Counted from the stretch's first letter, positions 8,375-17,243 are shown. The stretch is 22,929 nucleotides of DNA from Thermoplasmata archaeon (GCA_021806345.1 JAJZXP010000215.1:1-22929), one strand, 5' to 3'. Translations and numbers: made by a program. The notes: generated by a model from the sequence alone, not told the origin.

Positions 8375-9067
8375 TCAGAAATCATCCCTCTCTGCTTTTT
8401 CACCAACTGCTCTCATTTCTTTTCTATAATCAAACAGGGACTTGGTTCCCGCTATTATCCATCCAAAACAGGCAATAAGCCATGCATCAGAGCTTAGATT
8501 GCTTTGGACATTGACTACTAAAGAGAATAAAGAAATCGCGTCGCTTAAAATGTATGTTCCAATTGCAATGTAACCTTCAATTTCGATTCGCCCATATGTT
8601 ACCGCCATCTGCTTGCTTACAAAAATGATTATTATCAGAAGTATGAAGAAAACGAGAACAAAGACGTAAACTGAATCAAAATAACCAAAACCCAAAACAA
8701 GAGATACGCTTATAGAACCCCAGAGCAGTGCGTATGCTAAACGTTTAGAATTCTTTTCCTTCTTTCTACTTTTCGAATTGTTTTTCAAATCAAAAATCAC
8801 GGAAACTCTCTCAAACAGAATGATCGTTATATAAAGAGCGCAGAAAGTTACCAGAGAATACACAATCGAATAAGTTGCCAGGAGTAAAATAGGGTTTTTT
8901 ATCAAGTTTATTGGATAGGGGGCAAAAACGTAGACTGCAAAAGCAAAACCCCAGAGAATGAAATATTTTCCCCAAACCTTTTTCAGAATCTTGCTCTCCA
9001 TTTTCGTAACATATTTGCTTAAATCTGAAAAGGAACGAAATTTATCAATTTGTGATTCATTTTTCAA
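8375..9067 (-). CDS. Six-TM membrane protein of unknown function in an ABC transporter operon
   Basis: I take the start as the TTG at 9067-9065, not the upstream ATG at 9172. The TTG overlaps the stop codon of the permease gene (TTGA) and has GGAGG about 10 bases upstream, giving 230 residues; the longer reading would overlap the permease by 109 bases. The protein has a short basic, soluble N-terminus and about six hydrophobic segments (for example FILWGFAFAVYVFAPY, VFVLVFFILLIIIIFVS and LIACFGWIIAGTKSLFDY), with a charged KNNSKSRKKEKNSKR loop in the middle. No family is recognised. Its place between the ABC permease and the regulator suggests an accessory membrane subunit or an immunity-type protein for the exporter. 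That role is inferred from position only. Confidence 0.75.
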   Translation of the reverse strand: MKNESQIDKFRSFSDLSKYVTKMESKILKKVWGKYFILWGFAFAVYVFAPYPINLIKNPILLLATYSIVYSLVTFCALYITIILFERVSVIFDLKNNSKSRKKEKNSKRLAYALLWGSISVSLVLGFGYFDSVYVFVLVFFILLIIIIFVSKQMAVTYGRIEIEGYIAIGTYILSDAISLFSLVVNVQSNLSSDAWLIACFGWIIAGTKSLFDYRKEMRAVGEKAERDDF

Positions 9068-9870
9068 ATTCGTCTTGCCTCCTCTATTGATCTGTACCTT
9101 ATCTTTCTGATTAAGATTATTGATATAATGAGGAGGATAAATATCCATGCAAGAAGCGAAAATATAAACCAAATGGGATTCGCCAGAGTTCCTGTTCCTG
9201 TTGCCAGATTCAGTGGAAGGCTCTTTCCGTAGAAGAATTGATATGCCAATCTAAGGATATCATTGAATGGACTGCCGTAAACGATCCAATTCGGCAATCC
9301 AAGGTTTAAGGTAGTTAATCCAAAGGCATAGGCCAGCATCTGAGGAATGGCTATTATAAAGGAAATATTCTTTAGACCAAGATAGTTGTTGGCCAGCAAT
9401 ACGAGGCTGACGCCAACAAGAAACATAAACAGACCTGTAATCAAAAGCAAACCCAAAAAAAGTAGAATCTGCTGCGGGTAAATACTGAACCCAGCCCTCA
9501 AAGAAAATAATTCGGAACTCAGTAAAAGTACTATTGATCCTATTACAAGATTAACTACAATTGTAGGAGTAATGAGGTCAACCATATATTTTGTTGGTTT
9601 GAGTTTAGTGAATTTAGAGGTGTATACCAGAGATGCATTTGCATAATAGACAGAATTAGCTACTGAAATAGATACGGTTGTTGAGGAAAGCAAGTTTATA
9701 AAGGCAATCCATCCCGCAGAATATTCCATCGCAGATCCAGTTGATGAAAATGAACCTGGAGAGTTAAAAACATATGCTCCCATAACTATCCAGAACATCA
9801 TGAATCCTACTCCCCAACCCCACAAGGATTTGTTGAATGCCAGTGCTTTGAAATAGTACTTTTCGATCAA
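9064..9870 (-). CDS. ABC-2 type transporter permease
   Basis: A 268-residue integral membrane protein with six hydrophobic segments, roughly residues 14-34, 52-77, 95-118, 135-165, 168-191 and 232-255. This is the layout of ABC-2 exporter permeases. The start is TTG at 9870, immediately after the TAA of the ATPase gene (TAATTG), with GGTGG about 5 bases upstream acting as ribosome site. The stop overlaps the start of the next gene by two bases. It would form the membrane half of an exporter with the ATPase encoded just upstream. ABC-2 systems move polysaccharides, lipids, drugs or peptides; nothing here fixes the substrate. Confidence 0.8.
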   Translation of the reverse strand: MIEKYYFKALAFNKSLWGWGVGFMMFWIVMGAYVFNSPGSFSSTGSAMEYSAGWIAFINLLSSTTVSISVANSVYYANASLVYTSKFTKLKPTKYMVDLITPTIVVNLVIGSIVLLLSSELFSLRAGFSIYPQQILLFLGLLLITGLFMFLVGVSLVLLANNYLGLKNISFIIAIPQMLAYAFGLTTLNLGLPNWIVYGSPFNDILRLAYQFFYGKSLPLNLATGTGTLANPIWFIFSLLAWIFILLIISIILIRKIRYRSIEEARRI

Positions 9871-10659
9871 TTATTCCACCCCATCAAGCAGGGAATTCAG
9901 ACTTGGAGCAGAGGATATTTTTACTTTACCTCTTCCAAATGTTACTGAATAGATGCCAAAACTTGTCTTAATAACTCCAAGATTCCCGGACTCTTCACCA
10001 GGGGTTATATAGAGTGAATCGAGCATTGAGAGATCATATTTTCCATACAGCTTCCCCTCTATAATAAAACACATTTTCCAGTTGCTAAGTTTGGAAAGTA
10101 GATCCAATTCGTGTGTATTCATTAGAACTTCAGAGTCCAAAGCCTTGATATGTCTGATCAGGCGAATCCTCCTCCCCTGGTCGATATTGTCAAAAGGCTC
10201 ATCAAGAAGAACAGTCTTAGGAGAAAAGGAAAGTGCAAGAATATTTCCAACCATCTTTTGCTCACCGGAACTTAGCTGGTATATTCTCTTAGCTAGGATA
10301 TCTTTAAGATCAAATTCGGAAATTAGATTCAAAGGCTCATCCGGTTTGTACCCTTTCAATTTTGAATACAAAGATATAATATCATAAACCGTAACATTGA
10401 TTAAACGATAAACATCCGAAAGATTTGTTGAAACCCCAGTTTCCCCTGATATATTTCTCACATTTTTCCCATTTAAGAGAACCTCTCCATTCAATGCATT
10501 AACGAGGCCAAGTATCACCTTGATAAGAGTTGTTTTGCCGGATCCGTTCGAACCAATGACGACAACCTTATCACCATCAACATTAAGATTAATGGACTCC
10601 AATGCTTTTTTTCCGCCCTTAACGTCATAACTGACATCTACCGCGTTCAGGTTTATCAT
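9871..10659 (-). CDS. ABC transporter ATP-binding protein
   Basis: A 262-residue ABC ATPase: Walker A GSNGSGKT (36-43), signature LSSGEQ (129-134), Walker B TVLLDE (149-154), D-loop NID (158-160), and H-loop histidine in NTHE (His173). The Q-loop glutamine is not evident; the equivalent stretch reads GVSTNLSDVYRL (75-86), with Asn79 the nearest amide residue. The residues after 200 form a short C-terminal extension. It pairs with the permease encoded directly downstream and probably drives export. The ATG at 10659 lies 25 bases from a TATA element (TTAAATAA) inside the palindrome at 10677-10691, so this gene leads a leaderless operon that continues to at least 8046. Confidence 0.9.
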   Translation of the reverse strand: MINLNAVDVSYDVKGGKKALESINLNVDGDKVVVIGSNGSGKTTLIKVILGLVNALNGEVLLNGKNVRNISGETGVSTNLSDVYRLINVTVYDIISLYSKLKGYKPDEPLNLISEFDLKDILAKRIYQLSSGEQKMVGNILALSFSPKTVLLDEPFDNIDQGRRIRLIRHIKALDSEVLMNTHELDLLSKLSNWKMCFIIEGKLYGKYDLSMLDSLYITPGEESGNLGVIKTSFGIYSVTFGRGKVKISSAPSLNSLLDGVE

Positions 10660-10676
10660 TAAATATGTATTTAGAC

Positions 10677-10691
10677 CGGTTTATTTAACCG
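10677..10691. promoter_or_regulatory. Palindrome enclosing the TATA box of the ABC operon
   Basis: CGGTT TATTT AACCG: perfect 5-base arms around 5 bases. On the minus strand the centre reads GTTAAATAAAC, the best TATA box for the ATPase gene, centred 25 bases from its ATG. A protein bound here would block TBP/TFB. The winged-helix protein encoded at the end of the same operon is the natural candidate. Confidence 0.5.
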
Positions 10692-10885
10692 TGAAAAGAG
10701 TCCAAATTTTGAACCACTCCAATTAAACTTCAAAAAATAATTAATTTCAGCTCTGTGGATGATGATATTCTTAATGAGTTTTTCAAATTTTGATTTGGCG
10801 ACTATGCTTTTATCAGGATTGCAGATTACCAGATTGATCATTCTCCTTTGAATGTTAAAGAATCAATATCTTATTGTTGTTAGAA

Positions 10886-11626
10886 CTATTTCAATCCCGT
10901 ACTCCCGTTAAGAAATTCGTCAATCAGTTTTCCCACTTTCCCAGGATTTTCTCTGAATGGCACATGGCTACTTCCCTTTACAACATGGAACTCAGAGTTA
11001 CTGAACTTATCAGAAAGCGTCTTCCCATATTGGACATTGAAGATTTCATCATCTTCTCCCCAGATAAATGAAATTGGAAAGATCGCTTTTTTAACCGTTT
11101 CTTCACTAATATCCAGATCAGATTGCTTTGAATTTGCCATGGCACCTGCTATGAGTTTTAACATATCAGGATTCAATTCAGAAAATTCGCTGAAAAGCCT
11201 TGATACACTCTGTGAAAAATTCTGATCAGTGGTTTGAAGTCCTCCAAATGAATCTATCAGGACGCACTTCTCAGGCAGTTTGTATTTTGTAGCCAGTTCC
11301 AAGGAAATCCAACCTCCCATGGAACTACCGATCAAGTGATATTTATCGATTTTCAAATGTTCCATCAACTCGTATATGGCATCGCACTGTATTCTGATCA
11401 GTTCACCTATACTGGAAATATTAGTGGTTACCTTTGGAGCTGGACTATTACCATGTCCAAAGAGATCTATTGCTACAATGCCGAAACTATTGTCTAAATG
11501 CCCAACTAATCCGTTCCAGATATCCGAAGAAGCTGTGAATCCATGAATTAGAACTAGAGTGAAATCTCCTTCCTTAAGCTTATAGGATAACTCTCCCCAT
11601 GAAGTCTCGAAAAGATATTGTTTCAT
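10886..11626 (-). CDS. Alpha/beta hydrolase
   Basis: A 246-residue alpha/beta-fold hydrolase. LVLIHGFTASSDIW (24-37) supplies the oxyanion-hole HGF, VAIDLFGHG (51-59) is the following strand and turn, the nucleophile elbow is GSSMGG with Ser102, an acid lies in FIWGEDDEIF (Asp192 or Asp193), and the catalytic His221 is in KGSSHVPFRENP. The cap region (about 120-180) is short and helical. No signal peptide is visible, so it is cytosolic. The family includes esterases, lactonases and C-C bond hydrolases; the substrate cannot be named. The ATG at 11626 is preceded by a TATA element near 11648-11655, giving a leaderless mRNA. It is monocistronic as far as can be seen. Confidence 0.85.
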   Translation of the reverse strand: MKQYLFETSWGELSYKLKEGDFTLVLIHGFTASSDIWNGLVGHLDNSFGIVAIDLFGHGNSPAPKVTTNISSIGELIRIQCDAIYELMEHLKIDKYHLIGSSMGGWISLELATKYKLPEKCVLIDSFGGLQTTDQNFSQSVSRLFSEFSELNPDMLKLIAGAMANSKQSDLDISEETVKKAIFPISFIWGEDDEIFNVQYGKTLSDKFSNSEFHVVKGSSHVPFRENPGKVGKLIDEFLNGSTGLK

Positions 11627-11769
11627 TTTTTGTTATTAGTACCATCTTAATTATTATTCTCTTTCAGCCTGCATTGATCTCAATCTAAATCCCCAATTTC
11701 CTCTGCATTTAATAGTAGATTTCGGTAAATTTCCTCATATGAATTGTAAGTAATCTCAATAGTATATGC

Positions 11770-11778
11770 ATCTAAAAG
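11770..11778 (+). promoter_or_regulatory. Probable TATA box of the rightward MFS gene
   Basis: TCTAAAAGA, with its centre about 27 bases upstream of the GTG at 11801 and 33 bases upstream of the ATG at 11807. It supports a leaderless or nearly leaderless mRNA and leaves the two possible starts unresolved. Confidence 0.35.
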
Positions 11779-11800
11779 ATTATTATGTCATTCCCATAGG

Positions 11801-13117
11801 GTGATTATGCTAAACGAAATGAATGAGAGCGAATTGAAGTCCACACATTTAAAAATCACTGCACTCTCTTCTGGTGGAGGCTTTCTGGACGGATATGATC
11901 TTGGTATAATCTCAGTGGCTGTACTCCTCCTAAAGCCAGAATTTCTTTTGAGTTCATTAGATGTGACACTTCTGTTAGGTTCCACCTTACTCGGAATGGT
12001 GTTTGGGGGTATTTCTGGTGGACTTTTAGCTGATAGGAAGGGACGAAAATATCTTTATATGTGGGACATGCTACTTTTCATCGCATTTACTGTTTTGGCT
12101 GCCATCTCGACGTCATTTGCAGAAATTTTGGTCTTCAGGTTATTGCTGGGTGTGGCAATAGGAGTGGACTATGCAATCAGCCCCACTATAATTTCTGAAT
12201 ACGCGCCTGCGAAGCAACGAGGTAAATTGCTCACAATCAACGGCGTTTTCTGGTTTATAGGCGCAGCGTTCTCATATTTTGCGGGTTTTCTTTTCTCGCA
12301 GTTTGGTGATCTGGGATGGAGAATAATGTTCCTGGTAGGAATTATCCCAGCTATTATGATACTTGTTTTGCGTTCAAATGTTCCAGAATCTCCAAGATGG
12401 CTAATCAGTCAGGGAAAGGTGAATGAAGCAAAAGTGTCCTTTAAAGCAGTTGTTGGGAATGATCCCGGAGAATATGAAACTGGTCAAAGCAATCATCATT
12501 TAAAGGATCTTTTCAATAAAAGGTATATTTTCAGCACTATCTTCGTTCTTACATTCTGGTTCATTCTGGATGCAGCAACATATGCAATTGCACTTGAGGG
12601 ACCAACAATTCTCGAAACCGGTTTTGGATTAAGTGTCAGCGGTGCATCCGGGTATGCATCCATAATCGCAATGCTAGCTGTAATTGGTGCTTTTTTGACT
12701 TTTGTTTTTATAGACAGATCTGGAAGAAGATTTGTCACTCTTGTAGGTTTTGCAGGAATGACCATCACACTCGTACTGGCCGCCTTATCGCTTATTGATT
12801 CATTGGGAGTGTTTATCTTCCTCATAATCATCGTCTTTTTTGAAATTCTCGAAGAATTTGGACCGGGAATAACAAGTTTAGTCTATCCACAGGAATTATT
12901 TCCAACAAGCTTAAGATCGACTGCACAGGGGCTTGGGACTACTGTAAGTCGTATAGGCGCTTTAGTAGGAATTTTCTCATTCTCGTATTTCTCGTCCATC
13001 TATGGATATGGAGGAGGGCTAATTTTCCTGGCAGGGTTGTCATTAATTGCGCTCATATTTACATTAGCTTTCAAAATTGAACCAAAGGGAAAAACATTGG
13101 AAAATTTAACAGAATAA
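11801..13117 (+). CDS. MFS transporter (sugar porter-like)
   Basis: A 438-residue major facilitator protein with about 12 membrane segments. GGGFLDGYDLGIISVAV (25-41) in the first segment, motif A GLLADRKGRKY (74-84), GVAIGVDYAISPTIISEYAP in the fourth to fifth segments, PESPRWL before the central loop, and FIDRSGRR in the second half mark the sugar porter / metabolite:H+ symporter group. It is distantly similar to the porter at 1320-2819. The start is GTG 11801 or ATG 11807. Its 3' end is 3 bases from the 3' end of the convergent glycerophosphodiester phosphodiesterase gene. That neighbour could hint at a phosphorylated or glycerol-containing substrate, but the genes are on opposite strands, so the hint is weak. 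Confidence 0.85.
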   Translation: MIMLNEMNESELKSTHLKITALSSGGGFLDGYDLGIISVAVLLLKPEFLLSSLDVTLLLGSTLLGMVFGGISGGLLADRKGRKYLYMWDMLLFIAFTVLAAISTSFAEILVFRLLLGVAIGVDYAISPTIISEYAPAKQRGKLLTINGVFWFIGAAFSYFAGFLFSQFGDLGWRIMFLVGIIPAIMILVLRSNVPESPRWLISQGKVNEAKVSFKAVVGNDPGEYETGQSNHHLKDLFNKRYIFSTIFVLTFWFILDAATYAIALEGPTILETGFGLSVSGASGYASIIAMLAVIGAFLTFVFIDRSGRRFVTLVGFAGMTITLVLAALSLIDSLGVFIFLIIIVFFEILEEFGPGITSLVYPQELFPTSLRSTAQGLGTTVSRIGALVGIFSFSYFSSIYGYGGGLIFLAGLSLIALIFTLAFKIEPKGKTLENLTE

Positions 13118-13120
13118 TTT

Positions 13121-13822
13121 TTATTTTCGCCCCAGTTCCTTAAGCACAAGATCTGGTCTGTCCGATGCGATTGCATCAACACCAGCTTCTATCATTTCTT
13201 TTATCTCCTTTTCCCCGTTCACTGTCCATACATTAATTCTGATCCCCTTATTGTGGCAGAGGTCGACATAATTCTTATCTATCCCTTTATAATATAACGA
13301 AATCGTATCTGTCAGGCATGAGTTTGCAGCAATTTCGGGCGACGGAGGAATGTCTGTCATCAGGAGCGCAGTGGTGAGATCTGGAAATTCCTTTTTCAAC
13401 TTAAGAATGACCCAGTGGTCAAAACTTATTATTGCAACTCTCTTCAACAATTTACTGTTTCTTTGAAGCAGTTTGGAAATTTCATTTGTGGTGTTACGCG
13501 ACTTCAGTTCTATAATCAGGGCTATAGTTGTGGAATCCAGAACTTCCTGCAATGTTGGAATGAATCCATCCTCACCGATCTTAATCTTCTTAATTTCGTT
13601 CAAATTAAGTTCAGAAATTTTTTCATCCACTCCAGCAATTCTTTTCAAATCCGGATCGTGAATAACAACCAGTTTCATATCCTTAGTCAGGTGAACATCA
13701 CACTCAATTGCATCAGCGCCTAACTTCTCTCCGTTTATGAAGGCTTCAATCGTATTCTCAAATGCTAGTCCAGCGCCACCACGATGTGCAATAACCATTA
13801 TATTTGCTTTTTCCTGATGCAT
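13121..13822 (-). CDS. ugpQ: Glycerophosphodiester phosphodiesterase
   Basis: A GDPD-family TIM-barrel enzyme, which hydrolyses glycerophosphodiesters to glycerol phosphate and an alcohol. Motifs: MVIAHRGGAGLAFENTIEAF (catalytic His and Arg followed by the metal-ligand region), ADAIECDVHLTKDMKLVVIH (Glu and Asp metal ligands, second catalytic His), IIELKSRN, and INVWTVNGEKEIKEMIEAGV near the end. No signal peptide, so cytosolic. I prefer the ATG at 13822 (233 residues) over a TTG at 13831 because a TATA element (TATAAGAATAAAA on the minus strand, about 13844-13857) is better placed for it. In an archaeon the likely substrates are the glycerol-1-phosphate diesters released from ether lipids; this is inference. 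Confidence 0.88.
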   Translation of the reverse strand: MHQEKANIMVIAHRGGAGLAFENTIEAFINGEKLGADAIECDVHLTKDMKLVVIHDPDLKRIAGVDEKISELNLNEIKKIKIGEDGFIPTLQEVLDSTTIALIIELKSRNTTNEISKLLQRNSKLLKRVAIISFDHWVILKLKKEFPDLTTALLMTDIPPSPEIAANSCLTDTISLYYKGIDKNYVDLCHNKGIRINVWTVNGEKEIKEMIEAGVDAIASDRPDLVLKELGRK

Positions 13823-13843
13823 CTTAAACAATATTCCTAATGT

Positions 13844-13857
13844 TTTTTATTCTTATA
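13844..13857 (-). promoter_or_regulatory. TATA box of the GDPD gene
   Basis: The minus strand reads TATAAGAATAAAAA. Its spacing to the ATG at 13822 is compatible with a leaderless transcript and favours that codon over the TTG at 13831. Confidence 0.4.
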
Positions 13858-14028
13858 CCAATAATTTCTATACGATTACATAGATGGAATACCGACAGGA
13901 ATTTGAAACAATACATCTTTTCATATATCTTCACGCAATAATTAAAGTAATTCCTTTTCATTTGTTACAAGCCCTAAATTACCCAAAAAGTACACCTTAA
14001 ATAAAAAAATTAATTGGCTGAATGAAAT

Positions 14029-16026
14029 TTACCATATCAGTATTTTTTCAATATCAGTTTTTTGAAGTTTTGAAAATTCCTTGAAGTTTTCTTCAAACTT
14101 TTCATGGTTTTTCGGAGGTATTGATCCTCTGAAATTGGACGGTGAGTGGGGATCAATCGCTATCCTCCTTCTTATCTCCTGTTCTCTTGCGTTACCCTTC
14201 CAGATCTGTGCCCACGAAAGGAAAAATCTTTGTTCCGGAGTAAAACCATCAACTCTCTTTCTCATGGCAGGTTCTTTAGCCAATCTTCTTTGCAGAGCTT
14301 CAAAAGCAATGGTGACACCTCCAAGATCTGCAATATTTTCGCCAAGTGTAAGCTTTCCATTTACGTGAAGTTTAGGAAGGACTTCGTCTGCTTCATACTG
14401 TTCCACAACCCTTTGAGCCTTTTCTTTGAAATTATCAGCATCTTTTTCCGTCCACCAGTCTCTGATATTACCATCGGCATCAAATGTTCTTCCCTGGTCG
14501 TCGAATCCATGTGTAATCTCATGAGAAATCACACCTCCAATTCCACCATAATTTACTGCATCATCCATGTCCTTATCAAAAAACGGTGGTTGTAGAATCC
14601 CCGCTGGAAACACAATTTCATTCTCTGTTGGAGAAAAATACGCATTCACAGTTGGAGGTGTCATATACCAGAGTTCCCTGTCAACCTTCTCGTTTACCCT
14701 TGAGGTTGATCTATGGAATTCAAAAATTTCTGATCTCATGACATTTCCTACAAGATCCTCAGGATCAACTTTGATTGGGGAATAGTCTATCCACTTGCTC
14801 GGAAAGCCTATTTTTGGCCTGAACTTTGAGAATTTTTCAAGAGCTTTTTGTTTTGTTTCTTCAGTCATCCAGGATAAATTTTTCAGTCTTTCAGCAAAAA
14901 CTTCCCTGATATCGTTTACCATTGTTTCCATTCTTTCCCTAGCATCTTGGCCAAATTCTCTTTCCACATACAGCTGGCCCAATGCTTCCCCAATACTTCT
15001 GTCTACAATTTTAACAGCTTTTTTCCATCTTTTTTCAGGTTCAGCCTGACCCATCAACTTTCTATTGAAGAAATCAAAGCTCTCCATTTCAGCTTTTTCG
15101 TGAAGATATGGAGCAGCGAAATGTAACACATTCCATTTCAGGTAGGACTTTATTTCTTCTATGGGGTATTTTCCTAGAATTTTTCCAATGCCCTCTATAA
15201 CTTCAGGTTGTCCCACTACAATATACTCGCTCTTGGGGACTTCGGCCAATTCCAAATACCTGTTTAAATTTAAAATTTCAAATCTGCTGTTTAGTTCATC
15301 CCTATTTATCCTATTGTAGTTTTTCTCTGTATCTCTCAGATCTGCCTGCGGTCTATTAATGGTCGCTATTTCATTTTCTATCTTCAGAACAGAGTTTGCG
15401 TGGGTTTCAGCCTGATCTTCCTTGAATCCATACATTGCGAACATCTTCTTGATGTGTTTAAAGTAATACCCCTTGATTTCAGTGAAATTATCACTTAAGT
15501 AGTAATCCCTGTCAGGAAGAGACAGCCCTCCCTGATAAATATAAAACGAATAAATCGAACTATTTTTTTCATCGGCCATAGAATATGGAGCAAATAGGGC
15601 AGATATTCCGTGAGAATGCAATAAATGCACAACTTTTGCCATATCCTCTTTATTTTTTGTTTCATCAATCAACTCCATCAGGTTCTTAATGGGGTTAAAT
15701 TTCACATTTTCCATTTTTTCCCTATCCAGTACTGAAAGGTAAAAGTCTCCCACCATCTTTTCTATACTGCTCTTTTCGCGCTTCGAAAAAGCGCACTCTT
15801 CAAGTATTTTTCCAAGTTTATAAATATTGGAATCTTCCAATTCATTGAAAGCCCCCCATCTAGACTTATCTTCGGGAATTGGATTGTTATCAATCCATAG
15901 GCCATTAGCAAACCTGTAGAAGTCCTTGAAAGGATCTGCAGACCTGTCCATATTTTTGACCGAAAAACTTGTGTTCTTGGGAGCCTCGTCAAAATTTATC
16001 TTCTCTCTTGTTCTATCAACAACCAT
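14029..16026 (-). CDS. M13 family metallopeptidase (neprilysin/PepO-like)
   Basis: A 665-residue gluzincin peptidase of family M13. The N-terminal M13 domain starts with SADPFKDFYRFANGLWIDNN. The catalytic domain has the substrate-binding NAYFSPTENEIVFPAG, the zinc motif HEITH (502-506) followed by GFDDQGRTFDADGN, the third zinc ligand Glu563 in ENIADLGG, and a C-terminal tryptophan (IW) like the end of family proteins. Eukaryotic members are membrane-anchored and cut extracellular peptides. This protein has no signal peptide or TM segment, so it is probably a cytosolic oligopeptidase like bacterial PepO, degrading peptides up to a few dozen residues. That would suit an acidophile living on peptides. 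ATG 16026 is preceded by TAAATATTAT at 16051-16060, implying a leaderless mRNA. Confidence 0.93.
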   Translation of the reverse strand: MVVDRTREKINFDEAPKNTSFSVKNMDRSADPFKDFYRFANGLWIDNNPIPEDKSRWGAFNELEDSNIYKLGKILEECAFSKREKSSIEKMVGDFYLSVLDREKMENVKFNPIKNLMELIDETKNKEDMAKVVHLLHSHGISALFAPYSMADEKNSSIYSFYIYQGGLSLPDRDYYLSDNFTEIKGYYFKHIKKMFAMYGFKEDQAETHANSVLKIENEIATINRPQADLRDTEKNYNRINRDELNSRFEILNLNRYLELAEVPKSEYIVVGQPEVIEGIGKILGKYPIEEIKSYLKWNVLHFAAPYLHEKAEMESFDFFNRKLMGQAEPEKRWKKAVKIVDRSIGEALGQLYVEREFGQDARERMETMVNDIREVFAERLKNLSWMTEETKQKALEKFSKFRPKIGFPSKWIDYSPIKVDPEDLVGNVMRSEIFEFHRSTSRVNEKVDRELWYMTPPTVNAYFSPTENEIVFPAGILQPPFFDKDMDDAVNYGGIGGVISHEITHGFDDQGRTFDADGNIRDWWTEKDADNFKEKAQRVVEQYEADEVLPKLHVNGKLTLGENIADLGGVTIAFEALQRRLAKEPAMRKRVDGFTPEQRFFLSWAQIWKGNAREQEIRRRIAIDPHSPSNFRGSIPPKNHEKFEENFKEFSKLQKTDIEKILIW

Positions 16027-16050
16027 TTTTTCTCATGGCTTACTTACATT

Positions 16051-16060
16051 ATAATATTTA
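16051..16060 (-). promoter_or_regulatory. TATA box of the M13 peptidase gene
   Basis: The minus strand reads TAAATATTAT, centred about 28 bases from the ATG at 16026. Confidence 0.45.
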
Positions 16061-16189
16061 TCCTAAAGTGAGGGAAATTATGAGATCAACCCAGAAAAAT
16101 AACAGATCCATATTTTTTATTTCCCTAAGGATACGTCACTTCTTGCATTGATGGTGATAACTTGGTTATAATTTGAAAAATTCACAATT

Positions 16190-16921
16190 TCAAGTTTGAA
16201 TTTCTGGAGTGGGGGCAAAATGAATTTTTCCTTTTTCCTGATAGAGGAACTTATATGAAAGTGCTCCAAGCGTTCCACCGATAATTGGTGAAACCCAATA
16301 TATCCACTGATAATACTTTCCATTCAGCAGAATTCCTGAAAGGACTGCAGGCCCAAAAGATCTTGCTGGATTCATAGATCCACCGCTCACTGTGACAAGT
16401 AAAAAAATCATAATTGATACATAGATACCAATTACAATTGCTATTATGGCCGTGTTATCAGTTCTTGAAGTGATACCCATAATTGTCCATAGGAAAAAGA
16501 AGGTCATTATAAACTCACCAGCAAATGCTATCCATGGTCCTCTTGATCCTGGTATAGTGGCGCCAAACTGAACGGAATTAGCAACGTTGTAACCAAAGAG
16601 AAGTGCTACGGTTGCAGAAGCCAATACTGCACCAATGAGTTGGCTTATTATGTATGGAAGCACATATTTGCCTGGAAATCTTCCAACAACAAACATTGCA
16701 ATGGTTACCGCGGGATTAACATGACCTCCTGATATACTTGCAGCTGCCATGATACCGATAGAAATCCCGAGTCCAAATGTGATCGCAAGATAGAATAATG
16801 TGGAGGGATTGAGTGTCTGATTAAACGCTGCGATAAAAGCAACAATGCTTCCAGGTCCAAATAGCACAAAAATATATGTTCCAACAAGTTCTGCTAACGA
16901 TTTCCTAACGATGCTTACCAT
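16190..16921 (-). CDS. Aquaporin (MIP family, AqpM-like)
   Basis: A 243-residue major intrinsic protein with six membrane segments and both half-helix motifs: GGHVNPAVT (NPA at 69-71) and GGSMNPARS (NPA at 184-186). By spacing from the two NPA motifs the selectivity filter reads Phe49, Ile172, Gly181 and Arg187. Isoleucine in place of the water-channel histidine or the GlpF glycine is the pattern known from Methanothermobacter AqpM, a water channel that also passes some larger uncharged solutes. It conducts water and possibly glycerol or small neutral molecules across the cytoplasmic membrane. It stands alone, with its own A/T-rich promoter region between 16930 and 16970; the exact TATA box is ambiguous. 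Confidence 0.92.
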   Translation of the reverse strand: MVSIVRKSLAELVGTYIFVLFGPGSIVAFIAAFNQTLNPSTLFYLAITFGLGISIGIMAAASISGGHVNPAVTIAMFVVGRFPGKYVLPYIISQLIGAVLASATVALLFGYNVANSVQFGATIPGSRGPWIAFAGEFIMTFFFLWTIMGITSRTDNTAIIAIVIGIYVSIMIFLLVTVSGGSMNPARSFGPAVLSGILLNGKYYQWIYWVSPIIGGTLGALSYKFLYQEKGKIHFAPTPEIQT

Positions 16922-17243
16922 TTATTGGAGCACATATTTATAGGTTATAATAATATTTTTAACTTTATTTTTTACTTAAATATAGAATTATTCACGAATT
17001 TTGAAAAATTTGCTTTTCACAGAAACAAACCGATAAAATGTATGAAATTCAGCTAACCAAATTATCATTCTTTTATTTTTTGCCCACATATACTCCATCA
17101 ATTTTCATATTGAATGAAAGTAGGCTAAACCTATATCGCCTGACTTAATCGTCCAGTTGGAACAATGCAGGAAAAACCCACAATGTCAGAAGAATGTTGG
17201 TATAATGGTAAAGGTTATAGCTTTTCTTCATTATCTAAATGTC
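16922..17243. other. Intergenic region, no gene seen
   Basis: This holds the divergent promoters of the leftward aquaporin and the rightward DUF2283 gene. GGTTATAGCTTTTC (17212-17225) is a plausible TATA region for the DUF2283 start at 17244. A frame is open from an ATG at 17157 into that gene, but its first 29 residues (MEQCRKNPQCQKNVGIMVKV and onward) do not look like part of the family. I see no RNA gene or repeat. Confidence 0.5.

Noticed and set aside
9068..9172. N-terminal extension of the six-TM protein to an upstream ATG
   Set aside because: It would overlap the permease gene by 109 bases. The TTG at 9067 overlaps the permease stop and has a ribosome site.
7310..10659. Defence island (ABC unit plus YgjP-like metalloprotein, which often neighbours restriction genes)
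   Set aside because: There is no methylase, nuclease or helicase gene nearby. The operon reads as an exporter with its regulator.
14081..15049. Several plus-strand open frames of 72-149 codons
   Set aside because: They are antisense shadows of the M13 peptidase gene, which has complete catalytic motifs on the minus strand.
17157..17243. Upstream ATG extending the DUF2283 protein by 29 residues
   Set aside because: The added residues do not resemble the family, and the TATA element fits the ATG at 17244.
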